The translations under genes were made by a program, and so were the position numbers. The notes below the pieces were generated by a model. It worked only from the letters and a program-made list of their open reading frames with translations. It was not told where the DNA came from and ran no database searches. 9,452 nucleotides of DNA from an uncultured Bryobacterales bacterium (lineage in GTDB: Bacteria > Acidobacteriota > Terriglobia > Bryobacterales > Bryobacteraceae): positions 1 to 9,452 of the forward strand of contig CALGAR010000017.1 of NCBI GenBank assembly GCA_937959285.1, written 5' to 3'. Shown one piece after another: positions 1-6,645 of the stretch. Position 1 is the stretch's first letter. Each line of letters starts with the position of its first letter.

Positions 1-365
1 GCGAGCAGGATCGCTCCGATCAATGCGGCTCTGTAGTCGAGCGTTCGTGCGAGAAGGTGAAAGAACAGGCAAATGGTTCCAGCCGTCAGCAGGACAGCAG
101 GCACGCGAAGCGTCAGAGCAGACGGCCCGAATAGGGCGACTACTGGTTTCCACAGCAGCGCCTTGAACGAGCCGAGATAGCTCATAAGCATGGGAGGAAA
201 GTTCGACCCAAATAAGCCTTCTGTAGCGGCTATCGGAAAGATGGCTCCCGTTATGATCGCCTCGTCGGTTTGAATGCCAGGGCGGTCCAGGAAAGCCAGG
301 CCTGTCAGCAGAAAGAGCGCAATCGAGATGAGAAGGCCCGCCACGGGCAGGGAGCGTGAGGACAT
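1..365 (-). CDS. GT39/ArnT-like membrane glycosyltransferase, N-terminal part (cut by window edge)
   Basis: This gene reads leftwards and leaves the window after 121 codons. The reading frame is open from an ATG at 365-363, and an in-frame TAG lies 15 bases before it with no other start between, so this is the earliest possible start; only a weak GGTGG stands as ribosome site. The protein opens with a hydrophobic membrane segment (about residues 7-26), then a short loop holding TDEA (Asp34-Glu35), then further hydrophobic stretches and the phrase ALTLRVPAVLL. An acidic DE pair in the first periplasmic loop followed by many membrane helices is typical of GT-C fold enzymes (GT39, ArnT, PF13231), which move sugars from lipid-linked donors onto lipids, proteins or glycans at the outer face of the inner membrane. 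Members are usually 500-600 residues, so most of it is missing here. The acceptor cannot be told. It lies 89 bases downstream of the isomerase-like gene and may be cotranscribed. Confidence 0.75.
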   Translation of the reverse strand, partial: MSSRSLPVAGLLISIALFLLTGLAFLDRPGIQTDEAIITGAIFPIAATEGLFGSNFPPMLMSYLGSFKALLWKPVVALFGPSALTLRVPAVLLTAGTICLFFHLLARTLDYRAALIGAILL

Positions 366-454
366 CCACCGATCATCCTACCCGTTGGGGCACAAAGAAG
401 CAGTTGGTTTGAAATCGCGTACGTACCAACGGTACCAGTGCCGTGATGCTCGGA

Positions 455-1420
455 CTACAGCAAACTCGCGGACTGCATCAGCTGGCGCGCGAAGTTGAGA
501 TCATGGCGCAGGAGTGCAACGAACCGATCTCTGGGAATGTCGAGCACCTGCTTGCCTGCGTGCGCGCCGCCCAATTCGGGATACTCGAAGTGCATTTGAA
601 CAGGACCGTGGAAGTTGACGGTCTTGAGGATGGAAAAGAACTGCGCAAACTTCACCATGCCTTCACCGAGCGGCGCCCAGCGTATCTGCCACTCGCCTTT
701 GGCGTTCCTCTCCCAGCGAAAGTCCTTTAGTGCGACGCCGTGCATGTAAGGCGCGACCAGCCGCGCGCTGTTGATCCAGCCGCCGTAGCCGCCTTCAATC
801 GTTGCGTGGGCGATGTCGTAGTTGACGCCCACCCACCGGGTATCGAGATCGGAGAGCAGGATGTGAAGGTCCCAGATGGAGGCTCCCACCTGACGGAGTC
901 CGGAGTGGGTGTGATACATCGCCTTCATTCGGTACTCGGCGTTCATCGCTGCAAGTTCTCGAACTCGAGGCTTATAGTCGGAGAGCTGCGCAATGATGTC
1001 GCGCTTGTCGTCCAGCCGGAAGCCGCCCCAGCGATAGTGATGGATGCCGAGCTTGCTGCCTGTGCGTAAAATCGATTCCGCGTGGGGGGTGGAGACGTCG
1101 ACGATGCCGGTTGTGATCATCTCAACACTGAGGCCGGCCTTGCGAATAATCTCGACTGCCTTGGGCAGATCGTCGGCGACTCGTTCAGGCAAGACGTGAC
1201 CGCCCGGCCGAACGGTGAGATCGACTCCGTCGAACCCGATCTCTTTGATGAGCGACGCCATCTCCTCGTAGCCCGCCCAATGGAAATGCTTCGAGAAGGC
1301 GGAAATTTTCAGCTTCCCTTGGTCGCTGGCAGCCGCCTTTTTGGGGATGAGGGAGGCTGCCGCGGCGCCCACAACGTTCGTCAGCCATTCTCGCCGGCTC
1401 TGATCCCTATGTCGCCTCAT
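455..1420 (-). CDS. Tat-exported sugar phosphate isomerase/epimerase-like TIM barrel protein
   Basis: This 321-residue protein belongs to the xylose isomerase-like/AP endonuclease 2 TIM-barrel superfamily (PF01261), whose members isomerise, epimerise or eliminate sugars and related polyols with a divalent metal. It starts with a Tat-type leader: SRREWL at residues 8-13, then a small-residue hydrophobic run to about 25, so export in folded form is predicted. Barrel landmarks are IKEIGFDGVDL (58-68), YHTHSG (169-174), NYDIAHA (200-206), HGVALKDF (227-234) and HFEYPELGG (277-285). Asp202, His228 and Glu279 are the likely metal or base residues by analogy with D-tagatose 3-epimerase. The ATG at 1420 is preferred over in-frame upstream ATGs because GGAAAGG sits 8 bases before it and the Tat motif then falls close to the N-terminus. 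Substrate is unknown. Its divergent neighbour is a response regulator. Confidence 0.85.
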   Translation of the reverse strand: MRRHRDQSRREWLTNVVGAAAASLIPKKAAASDQGKLKISAFSKHFHWAGYEEMASLIKEIGFDGVDLTVRPGGHVLPERVADDLPKAVEIIRKAGLSVEMITTGIVDVSTPHAESILRTGSKLGIHHYRWGGFRLDDKRDIIAQLSDYKPRVRELAAMNAEYRMKAMYHTHSGLRQVGASIWDLHILLSDLDTRWVGVNYDIAHATIEGGYGGWINSARLVAPYMHGVALKDFRWERNAKGEWQIRWAPLGEGMVKFAQFFSILKTVNFHGPVQMHFEYPELGGAHAGKQVLDIPRDRFVALLRHDLNFARQLMQSASLL

Positions 1421-1428
1421 GTCGAGTA

Positions 1429-1435
1429 CCTTTCC
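1429..1435 (-). promoter_or_regulatory. Shine-Dalgarno deciding the start of the TIM-barrel gene
   Basis: GGAAAGG on the minus strand, 8 bases before the ATG at 1420. The frame stays open upstream to an ATG at 1531, but the other in-frame ATG at 1447 has no comparable site, so this decides the start. Confidence 0.6.
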
Positions 1436-1656
1436 AATACTGTACATCCGGCGGGCGTGCGTTAGCGCTCCGTCTGCAGGATTGAATAAACCAGCGGCTT
1501 GACTTGAGTTAGATACAATGCCGCATGACACGGATGCTTTCCCCGCAGGGCAGATCTTGATAACAGACGGAGGGCGAGCTTGATTCGGGAACGTTAGCGA
1601 TCTGTCCTATGGGTCCCGTGTCTGTATCCGCATCGGTCTTTATTAGCAGAACTCGT

Positions 1657-1664
1657 GGGAGGAG
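1657..1664 (+). promoter_or_regulatory. Shine-Dalgarno deciding the start of the response regulator
   Basis: GGGAGGAG lies 7 bases before the ATG at 1672. It sets the start there rather than at the in-frame ATG at 1609, whose 21 extra residues match nothing in receiver domains. Confidence 0.7.
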
Positions 1665-1671
1665 AGCCAAT

Positions 1672-2307
1672 ATGGGCAGGCCGACAATCCTGCTGGCAGA
1701 TGATCACGAGCTTGTCGCGGAAGGGCTTCGCAAACTGCTGGAACCCGACTTCAACCTGCTCGGAGTCCTCACTGACGGCGCCCTCGCGGTCCGGGAGGCC
1801 TTACGGCTCCGGCCTGACATCATCCTATTGGACATTTCGCTGGGCGGTAAGAACGGCATCGAGGTAGCGCGAGCCATTCGTGCAAAGTGGCCGAAAGCGA
1901 AGATTGTTTTCGTTACGATGCAATCTTCTCCTGTCTACGTAGCCGAGGCCCTTCGCGTCGGGGGACTCGGCTACGTCCTCAAGCAGGCGGCGGCGGGTGA
2001 CCTGATGGCGGCGATCCGCTCTGCGCTCGCCGGACAGGTCTTCATCAGCCCTCGGTTACGGAGCAAGGATCTCGGGGTGCGCGGCTCGGAACGCGACGCA
2101 GCGGGACTGACGCGCAGGCAGCGTCAGGTTCTCGAACTGGTAGCACACGGGAAGACCAGCAAAGAGATCGCCGCTCTGCTGCATATCTCACCGAAGACTG
2201 TGGAGTTCCACAAACTCTCGATGATGAGACATCTGAGCTTACACAACAATGCGGAATTGATCCGCTACGCCATCGAGCAGGGCATCGTGGACTGGCGCCC
2301 GCAGTGA
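1672..2307 (+). CDS. NarL/FixJ-type response regulator with LuxR helix-turn-helix (orphan)
   Basis: A 211-residue two-component response regulator. The receiver domain (about 4-120) has every key residue: acidic pair Asp10-Asp11, phosphoacceptor Asp54 in ILLDISL, switch Thr82 and conserved Lys104 in GYVLK. A linker leads to a LuxR/GerE DNA-binding domain (about 146-205) with LTRRQRQVLELVAHGKTSKE at its start and the recognition-helix phrase SPKTVEFHK. Phosphorylation of Asp54 by a histidine kinase would be expected to promote dimer formation and DNA binding in the cytoplasm. No kinase gene is in the window, so the partner is elsewhere or the regulator is an orphan. It could control the divergent TIM-barrel gene or its own promoter, but no operator was identified. 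The gene ends one base before the end of the convergent oxidoreductase gene. Family assignment is secure; target genes are not known. Confidence 0.95.
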   Translation: MGRPTILLADDHELVAEGLRKLLEPDFNLLGVLTDGALAVREALRLRPDIILLDISLGGKNGIEVARAIRAKWPKAKIVFVTMQSSPVYVAEALRVGGLGYVLKQAAAGDLMAAIRSALAGQVFISPRLRSKDLGVRGSERDAAGLTRRQRQVLELVAHGKTSKEIAALLHISPKTVEFHKLSMMRHLSLHNNAELIRYAIEQGIVDWRPQ

Positions 2308-2308
2308 A

Positions 2309-3664
2309 TCAGCCTAACTTGTATGGCGGCCGGTACTTGTAATGGAGAAACTCGTTTGCTTTCGGGTAGTTTGTAAAGCGCTCCGCTGCCGCATCCCATT
2401 CCAGCATGTGGCGGGTCTTATGAGCGATGTTTCCGATCAAGGTGGCCGAGGTGGAAAGGTGGCCAGTCAGGATATCCGCGTTGCACTTGGCGCGTGACTT
2501 GATGCAATCCAGGAAATTCCGCGCATGGCTAAAGGTGTCATACGCAGCCGTTCCCTTCCCTGCTTTAGGCTCGATCACCGGTTTGCGCTTCGCGGCTTGA
2601 GCGCCTTCACGGTACACAGGATTTCCATAACCCTTGCCGCCCGCATAGCCAGTTGGAAAATCGCTCACGGGTTCCGGAACAATCTCCCAGCTCGAATTCC
2701 GGACGTACATCGTACCCTTCGTGCCCCGAAACTCAATCTCCGAATTCTTCAGATCGCCGGGCGCGCCGTTGCCGTTGCTTTGAGTGAAGGTTACGAGCGT
2801 CGGACCTTCGAACTCCCACAGAACCTCCAGCGTGTCCGGTATCTCGCGGTTGTCCTGGATGCCGGCATAACGGCCTCCAATCGCAGTCACGGCTTTCGGA
2901 GAACCCAGATCGAGGAACCAGCGAATCACATCGATGAAATGGACGCCGAAGTTCGTCAACTGCCCGCCAGAGTAGTGATAGAACCAGCGGAAGTTGTAGT
3001 ACATGCGATTGGGGTTGTACGGCACTTTGGGCGCTGGCCCCAGCCACAGGTCCCATTCCTCCTCCGACGGCGGCGGTCCCTCCGGTACATTGCCGAGACC
3101 AATCGGCCACTCGTTGCGGATGTGGAAGGCACGGGCCATCGAAACCCGGCCAATCGCGCCGGAGCGGATCGCATCCGCGGCCTCAAAGTAGGATCGCCAG
3201 GACCGCCGGTTTGTACCGACCTGAGTCACGCGTTTGGTGAGCTCCGCCACCTCCACCATGCGGCGTCCTTCATACACCGTCAGGCTGAGAGGCTTTTCGA
3301 TGTAGACATCCTTACCCGCATTGCAAGCGTCGATGCACATCAGCGCGTGCCAGTGATCGGGAGTGGCGATCACAACTGCATCCACATTCTTGTCTTCGAG
3401 CAGCTTCTTATAGTCCTTGTAGCGCTGCGGATTCCCGCGGGACTTCCGGGCAGCGAGATCAAGGTAGTCATCGCGAAGATCGCAGATGGCGACAGTTTGC
3501 TGATCAGCGTGTTCGAGGAAGGCGTCGTGGACCTGATCCCCCCGGTTGCCGAGGCCGATATATCCCAATCCCACACGGTCGTTCGCGCCAAGGATACGGT
3601 TGTAGCTTGCCGCCGTTGCAGCAGCGAGAGTCTGTCCAAACTTACGCCGGCTTACGTTGTTCAT
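2309..3664 (-). CDS. Tat-exported Gfo/Idh/MocA-family oxidoreductase
   Basis: A 451-residue NAD(P)-dependent oxidoreductase of the Gfo/Idh/MocA family, which oxidise, reduce or (in GH109-like members) use transient oxidation to act on sugars and inositols. The leader carries SRRKFG (residues 5-10) followed by a small-residue hydrophobic run, a Tat signal; exported members keep NAD(P) tightly bound, as in glucose-fructose oxidoreductase. The Rossmann motif is GLGNRG (37-42), followed by ATPDHWHA (100-107) and the family hallmark EKP (123-125). The C-terminal half has GVHFIDVIRWF, which supplies the conserved His/Asp of the active site. Length suits the roughly 430-450 residue Tat-type members common in Acidobacteria and Planctomycetes. 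The ATG has a strong SD overlapping the sulfatase stop, so the two genes are an operon and probably translationally coupled. Substrate is unknown; a desulfated sugar released by the sulfatase is a reasonable guess. Confidence 0.92.
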   Translation of the reverse strand: MNNVSRRKFGQTLAAATAASYNRILGANDRVGLGYIGLGNRGDQVHDAFLEHADQQTVAICDLRDDYLDLAARKSRGNPQRYKDYKKLLEDKNVDAVVIATPDHWHALMCIDACNAGKDVYIEKPLSLTVYEGRRMVEVAELTKRVTQVGTNRRSWRSYFEAADAIRSGAIGRVSMARAFHIRNEWPIGLGNVPEGPPPSEEEWDLWLGPAPKVPYNPNRMYYNFRWFYHYSGGQLTNFGVHFIDVIRWFLDLGSPKAVTAIGGRYAGIQDNREIPDTLEVLWEFEGPTLVTFTQSNGNGAPGDLKNSEIEFRGTKGTMYVRNSSWEIVPEPVSDFPTGYAGGKGYGNPVYREGAQAAKRKPVIEPKAGKGTAAYDTFSHARNFLDCIKSRAKCNADILTGHLSTSATLIGNIAHKTRHMLEWDAAAERFTNYPKANEFLHYKYRPPYKLG

Positions 3665-3670
3665 TGAGAT

Positions 3671-3678
3671 CCTCCTTA
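3671..3678 (-). promoter_or_regulatory. Shine-Dalgarno of the oxidoreductase overlapping the sulfatase stop codon
   Basis: On the minus strand TAAGGAGG combines the sulfatase TAA stop with a near-perfect GGAGG, 6 bases before the oxidoreductase ATG. The overlap points to translational coupling of the two genes. Confidence 0.8.
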
Positions 3679-5037
3679 TTGGCGCTGCGGCTTGAACTCC
3701 TTCAATCGATCGGCTCTCACGCTCTGCTCCCAGGAGGCGAGCTTCGCTCGCATGCCAGCCGCGATCCCGGCATTCTCTTTGATCACGTTCCGCCTTTCCT
3801 GAGGATCGCGCGAGAGATCGTGCAACTCCTCCGTACCGGCATCATATACATATTTCCAGTTGCCCTGCCGGACTGCCTTTCGGGTGACACTGCCACGCCG
3901 GTAGCGCCAAAAGACGGTGCGCTCGTACGGCTGGCGAGCGCCCGTAAGAATGGGAAGCAGGTCGTCACCATCAAAGCGGGGCGGCCGGCGCGGCATGACT
4001 CCGGCTGCACGGAGCAGCGTCGGAGCGAGATCCATCGTCAGGGCTACTTGTGGTGTCTCGCTGCCTTCTCGAATCCGCCCGGGCCACCTCACGTGCAGGG
4101 GCACGCGTATCCCTCCTTCCCACAAAGAGCTCTTCCGCCCGCGATATGGAGCGTTGCGGCCATTTGGATCGGCGCCATTGTCGCTTGCGAACACCACGAT
4201 CGTGTTTTCCGCTGCTCCCGTTCGTTCCAGTTGTTCGAGCACGTCGCCGATGCGCCGGTCCATATGCTGAACCATCTTACAGTAGGTGGGCCTGTGGAGA
4301 TTCCGATGCGGGGCTGTTCCCGTTTTCGCGTCGAAGTCTTCGGCAGCCTGGATGGGGGTGTGCGGAGCGGTGAACGGCAAATACAGAAAGAACGGAGCGG
4401 TACGCCGGAGTTTCAGCCAGTCGATCACGGCATCGGCGAAAAGGTCGGTCAGATAGCCGCTTCGGTCCACTTTGCGGCCGTCTTCGTAAAGCTGCGTCTT
4501 GCCCAGACCTTCACCCTGCTCTTCATGAGTGAAGTAGTCGGCGTTGCCTCCCAGGATTCCGAAGAACTTCGCAAAGCCGTGCTTGTCAGGCCAAAACTTG
4601 TCGAGGTACCCGAGATGCCACTTCCCGAAGCATGCCGTGTCGTAGCCGGCCTCTCGAAATAACTGTCCCAGGGTGCGTTCGGATGCAGGCAGCCCCAGTT
4701 CGCCACGCTCCTGGAGCCACGCGGCTTCGTCGTATCGCCCTATGTTGTTGACGCCGATCGCACACTCCAGCCCGCCCACACGGTGCTGGTACCTACCGGT
4801 CAGCAGAGCGCAGCGCGTGGGCGTACATTCGGGTGCGTTGGCATAGGACTGACTAAAGCGCATGCCTTGACGGGCGAGAGCGTCGATGTGCGGAGTACGG
4901 ATGTCCGGGCACCCGTTTACGCTCAAGTCCCCCCAGCCGAGGTCATCTGCCAGGATCAGAAGTACGTTAGGCCGCCGGAGCTGTCCAACGAGAGCTGGTG
5001 CGCCAGCCAGGGTTGAGAGAAACTGTCTGCGGTTCAC
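3676..5037 (-). CDS. Tat-exported arylsulfatase-type sulfatase (Cys-type formylglycine site)
   Basis: A 453-residue type I sulfatase that hydrolyses sulfate esters, likely from glycans or other organic sulfates, in the periplasm. The leader NRRQFLSTLAGAPALVG (2-18) is a Tat signal. Metal-binding Asp31-Asp32 in LLILADDLGWGD are followed by the signature CTPTR (71-75) and LLTGR (78-82). Cys71 is the residue converted to formylglycine by a maturation enzyme that is not in this window. Other active-site residues are Lys139 and His141 in FGKWHLG, His226 in APHTP, Asp286-Asn287 in ASDNG, and Lys302 in GRKSS. All are present, so it should be active. The start is GTG at 5037, supported by TAAGGAG 5 bases upstream and by correct placement of the Tat motif. 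It is the first gene of an operon with the Gfo/Idh/MocA gene 11 bases downstream. Sulfatase subfamily and substrate cannot be assigned by eye. Confidence 0.95.
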   Translation of the reverse strand: MNRRQFLSTLAGAPALVGQLRRPNVLLILADDLGWGDLSVNGCPDIRTPHIDALARQGMRFSQSYANAPECTPTRCALLTGRYQHRVGGLECAIGVNNIGRYDEAAWLQERGELGLPASERTLGQLFREAGYDTACFGKWHLGYLDKFWPDKHGFAKFFGILGGNADYFTHEEQGEGLGKTQLYEDGRKVDRSGYLTDLFADAVIDWLKLRRTAPFFLYLPFTAPHTPIQAAEDFDAKTGTAPHRNLHRPTYCKMVQHMDRRIGDVLEQLERTGAAENTIVVFASDNGADPNGRNAPYRGRKSSLWEGGIRVPLHVRWPGRIREGSETPQVALTMDLAPTLLRAAGVMPRRPPRFDGDDLLPILTGARQPYERTVFWRYRRGSVTRKAVRQGNWKYVYDAGTEELHDLSRDPQERRNVIKENAGIAAGMRAKLASWEQSVRADRLKEFKPQRQ

Positions 5038-5042
5038 TTTTT

Positions 5043-5049
5043 CTCCTTA
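5043..5049 (-). promoter_or_regulatory. Shine-Dalgarno for the GTG start of the sulfatase
   Basis: TAAGGAG on the minus strand, 5 bases before the GTG at 5037. It supports use of a non-ATG start, since there is no ATG between it and the Tat leader. Confidence 0.7.
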
Positions 5050-5068
5050 CACACGACGACGCCCGTTG

Positions 5069-5074
5069 ATTGTA
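5069..5074 (-). promoter_or_regulatory. Possible -10 box of the sulfatase operon
   Basis: TACAAT on the minus strand (5 of 6 to TATAAT) would start transcription about 25 bases before the GTG. No good -35 is found at 16-18 bases, so the call is weak. Confidence 0.2.
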
Positions 5075-5148
5075 AACGATCGCCCGCAGTGGCTTGCAGA
5101 AATGACATTGTTTGCCACAATTTCCGGCGGAATCCTACCCAGCGACAA

Positions 5149-5177
5149 TTGACAGCAAGCACTTTGGAGAATAAAGT
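5149..5177 (+). promoter_or_regulatory. Sigma70-like promoter of the LACTB-like gene
   Basis: A perfect -35 TTGACA (5149-5154) is followed after exactly 17 bases by TAAAGT (5172-5177), 4 of 6 to the -10 consensus. Transcription would begin near 5184 and give a leader of about 90 bases before the ATG at 5273. It is the best promoter-like sequence noticed in the window and may drive the whole rightward gene group. Confidence 0.45.
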
Positions 5178-5260
5178 ACTCTTCAGCAGCTGGTAATCGC
5201 AGGAGCCTCCTGACGAGTATCAGTGGCATTTCCATGTGTCGTACCGGTTTCGTTGACGAA

Positions 5261-5269
5261 AGGAAGAGG
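5261..5269 (+). promoter_or_regulatory. Purine-rich ribosome site deciding the LACTB-like start
   Basis: AGGAAGAGG ends 3 bases before ATG 5273, and its first AGGA lies 8 bases away. It favours ATG 5273 over the in-frame ATG at 5234, and starting here puts a positively charged N-terminus right before the membrane segment. Confidence 0.5.
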
Positions 5270-5272
5270 AAT

Positions 5273-6568
5273 ATGTCGAGGCGAGGGATGTCAGCCTGGC
5301 TCCTGCCGGTCTTTGTGCCGATCGGCCTGCTGTTATTGCTGGCGGCGCTTTGGGTTTTCAACAGCCTCACTGCGGCGCCCGTATATTCGGACCCGGCGAG
5401 CGTGTCGAGCGTAACATCTTCGGCGCCGTCGCCAAAGTGGGGCGGGGCTGTGGAGACGGCGCAGCGGATCGTGCGCGCTAGTATCGTCGAGCAGAATCTG
5501 CCGGGAGTTTCGGTGGCGGTTGGGATCGATGGTGAGATTCTGTGGGCGGAAGCGTTCGGGTTTGCGGATCTCCTGAGCAGGGAGCCGGTCACGCCCAATC
5601 ATCGGTTCAGTCTCGGAACTGCTTCTACGGTGCTTACTTCGGCTGCCGCTGGTCTGCTCCTTGAGAAAGGCCAGCTGAAGCTCGACGACGAGATTCAGAC
5701 GTACGTACCCGCCTTTCCCAAGAAACAGTGGCCTGTGACACTGCGCGAACTCATGGCCCACACAGCCGGGCTCCCCCTCGATGGAAACGATGAGCTGCAC
5801 ACCAGGCACTGTGATCAGCCGGCGGAAGCGCTGCAGTACTTCGCGGAACGTCCGCTGCTGTTCCAGCCTGGGACCCAATACGGCTATTCGAGCTACGGAT
5901 GGATTCTGGTGAGCGCAGCGATCGAAGCCGCCGCCAACCAGCCGTTCCTCGCGTTCATGCGCGAGCAGGTCTTCGATCCACTGGGGATGCACGATACGGC
6001 CGCTGCCCCCAGCCCGGACCCTGCCGTGATAGAAGGCGAAGACGCTCCAATATTCACATTGATACGGGAATTGATCTACGACCCCAAGGCGAGGCACGGC
6101 GTCCCCAACTCCCCGACGCCGCCACCGCAGGGCCATGTGACATCCTACGTCCCAAGGTTCAGTTCGGATCCGAACAACGGCATACGGATTATGCGTCCCG
6201 TTGACTACTCTTGCTACGCCGGGGCCAGCGTATTCGCTTCCACTCCATCTGACCTTGTGCGCTTCGGGATGGCGATTCAGAGCGGCAAACTTCTGAAGCC
6301 CGCCACAGTCGAACTACTCCAGACGCCGCAGCGGCTGGCTTCAGGCGAGGAGACGGGTTACGGTCTTGGCTGGCGAGTCAAGACCGTCACGCTGGGGAGC
6401 AAGCAAGCGCGCGCGATCGGCCACGACGGGGAATCGCTGGGCGGGAGGGTGGCATCTCTGTTGACGTTTCCGGATAACGGGATTGTTGTAGCCGTGACGT
6501 CGAATATTGCCTACACGGACACGTTCTCGCTCGGGGTAAAAATTGCGCAAGCCTTCGCGGAACGATGA
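5273..6568 (+). CDS. Membrane-anchored LACTB-like beta-lactamase family protein lacking the SxxK motif
   Basis: A 431-residue member of the serine beta-lactamase/class C-like family (PF00144), closest by eye to LACTB-type proteins. MSRRGMS precedes a membrane segment (about 8-31), giving an N-in anchor with the domain outside the inner membrane. Landmarks in order: LPGVSVAVGIDGEILW (76-91), the segment where the catalytic motif belongs (112-122), a stretch ending TYVPAFP (143-149), LMAHTAGLP (160-168), YSSYGW (205-210, second motif, Tyr205 present), and HDG (384-386, third motif). At the first motif the family has Ser-x-x-Lys in a context like GSVSK; here the aligned residues are Thr116-Ala117-Ser118-Thr119, so both nucleophile and general base are replaced. 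The fold looks complete, with no frameshift, so it may be a pseudoenzyme with a binding or structural role. It starts the rightward gene group, 77 bases before the GMC gene. Confidence 0.85.
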   Translation: MSRRGMSAWLLPVFVPIGLLLLLAALWVFNSLTAAPVYSDPASVSSVTSSAPSPKWGGAVETAQRIVRASIVEQNLPGVSVAVGIDGEILWAEAFGFADLLSREPVTPNHRFSLGTASTVLTSAAAGLLLEKGQLKLDDEIQTYVPAFPKKQWPVTLRELMAHTAGLPLDGNDELHTRHCDQPAEALQYFAERPLLFQPGTQYGYSSYGWILVSAAIEAAANQPFLAFMREQVFDPLGMHDTAAAPSPDPAVIEGEDAPIFTLIRELIYDPKARHGVPNSPTPPPQGHVTSYVPRFSSDPNNGIRIMRPVDYSCYAGASVFASTPSDLVRFGMAIQSGKLLKPATVELLQTPQRLASGEETGYGLGWRVKTVTLGSKQARAIGHDGESLGGRVASLLTFPDNGIVVAVTSNIAYTDTFSLGVKIAQAFAER

Positions 6569-6645
6569 TCCGTAGGCGGGCTGGTCGATGAAGGGGTTGC
6601 GCCGGTCCCGCGCTCGCCTGTACTCTGCAACGAAGGACGGAGACA

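Larger units (their letters stand above)
1421..1671. other. Divergent intergenic region between TIM-barrel gene and response regulator
   Basis: These 251 bases must hold the start signals of both divergent genes. No promoter stands out: TTGACT (1499-1504) and TACAAT (1514-1519) look like sigma70 boxes but are only 9 bases apart, and TTGATT (1580-1585) with TCCTAT (1605-1610) has a 19-base spacer and a poor -10. No convincing small gene, hairpin terminator or repeat was seen. Confidence 0.5.

Noticed and set aside
413..444. GGTACC/CGTACG palindromes between the TIM-barrel gene and the glycosyltransferase gene
   Set aside because: Short six-base palindromes without a stem long enough for a terminator or a recognised operator.
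1499..1519. TTGACT plus TACAAT as a sigma70 promoter for the response regulator
   Set aside because: The spacer is only 9 bases, far below the usual 16-18.
455..1531. Longer TIM-barrel protein starting at 1531
   Set aside because: The 37 extra residues do not look like a signal or domain and would push the Tat motif inward; GGAAAGG supports ATG 1420.
2525..3667. Long open frame on the plus strand, antisense to the Gfo/Idh/MocA gene
   Set aside because: The opposite strand encodes a protein with clear family motifs; the antisense translation has no recognisable domain and its openness follows from GC-rich codon bias.
3607..4662. Long open frame on the plus strand, antisense to the sulfatase
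   Set aside because: It lies across the sulfatase active-site coding sequence, shows no family features and has no convincing ribosome site.
6574..6619. Inverted repeat AGGCGGGC / GCTCGCCT between the LACTB-like and GMC genes as a terminator
   Set aside because: The loop is about 30 bases, one pair is G-T, and no T-run follows, so an intrinsic terminator is not supported.
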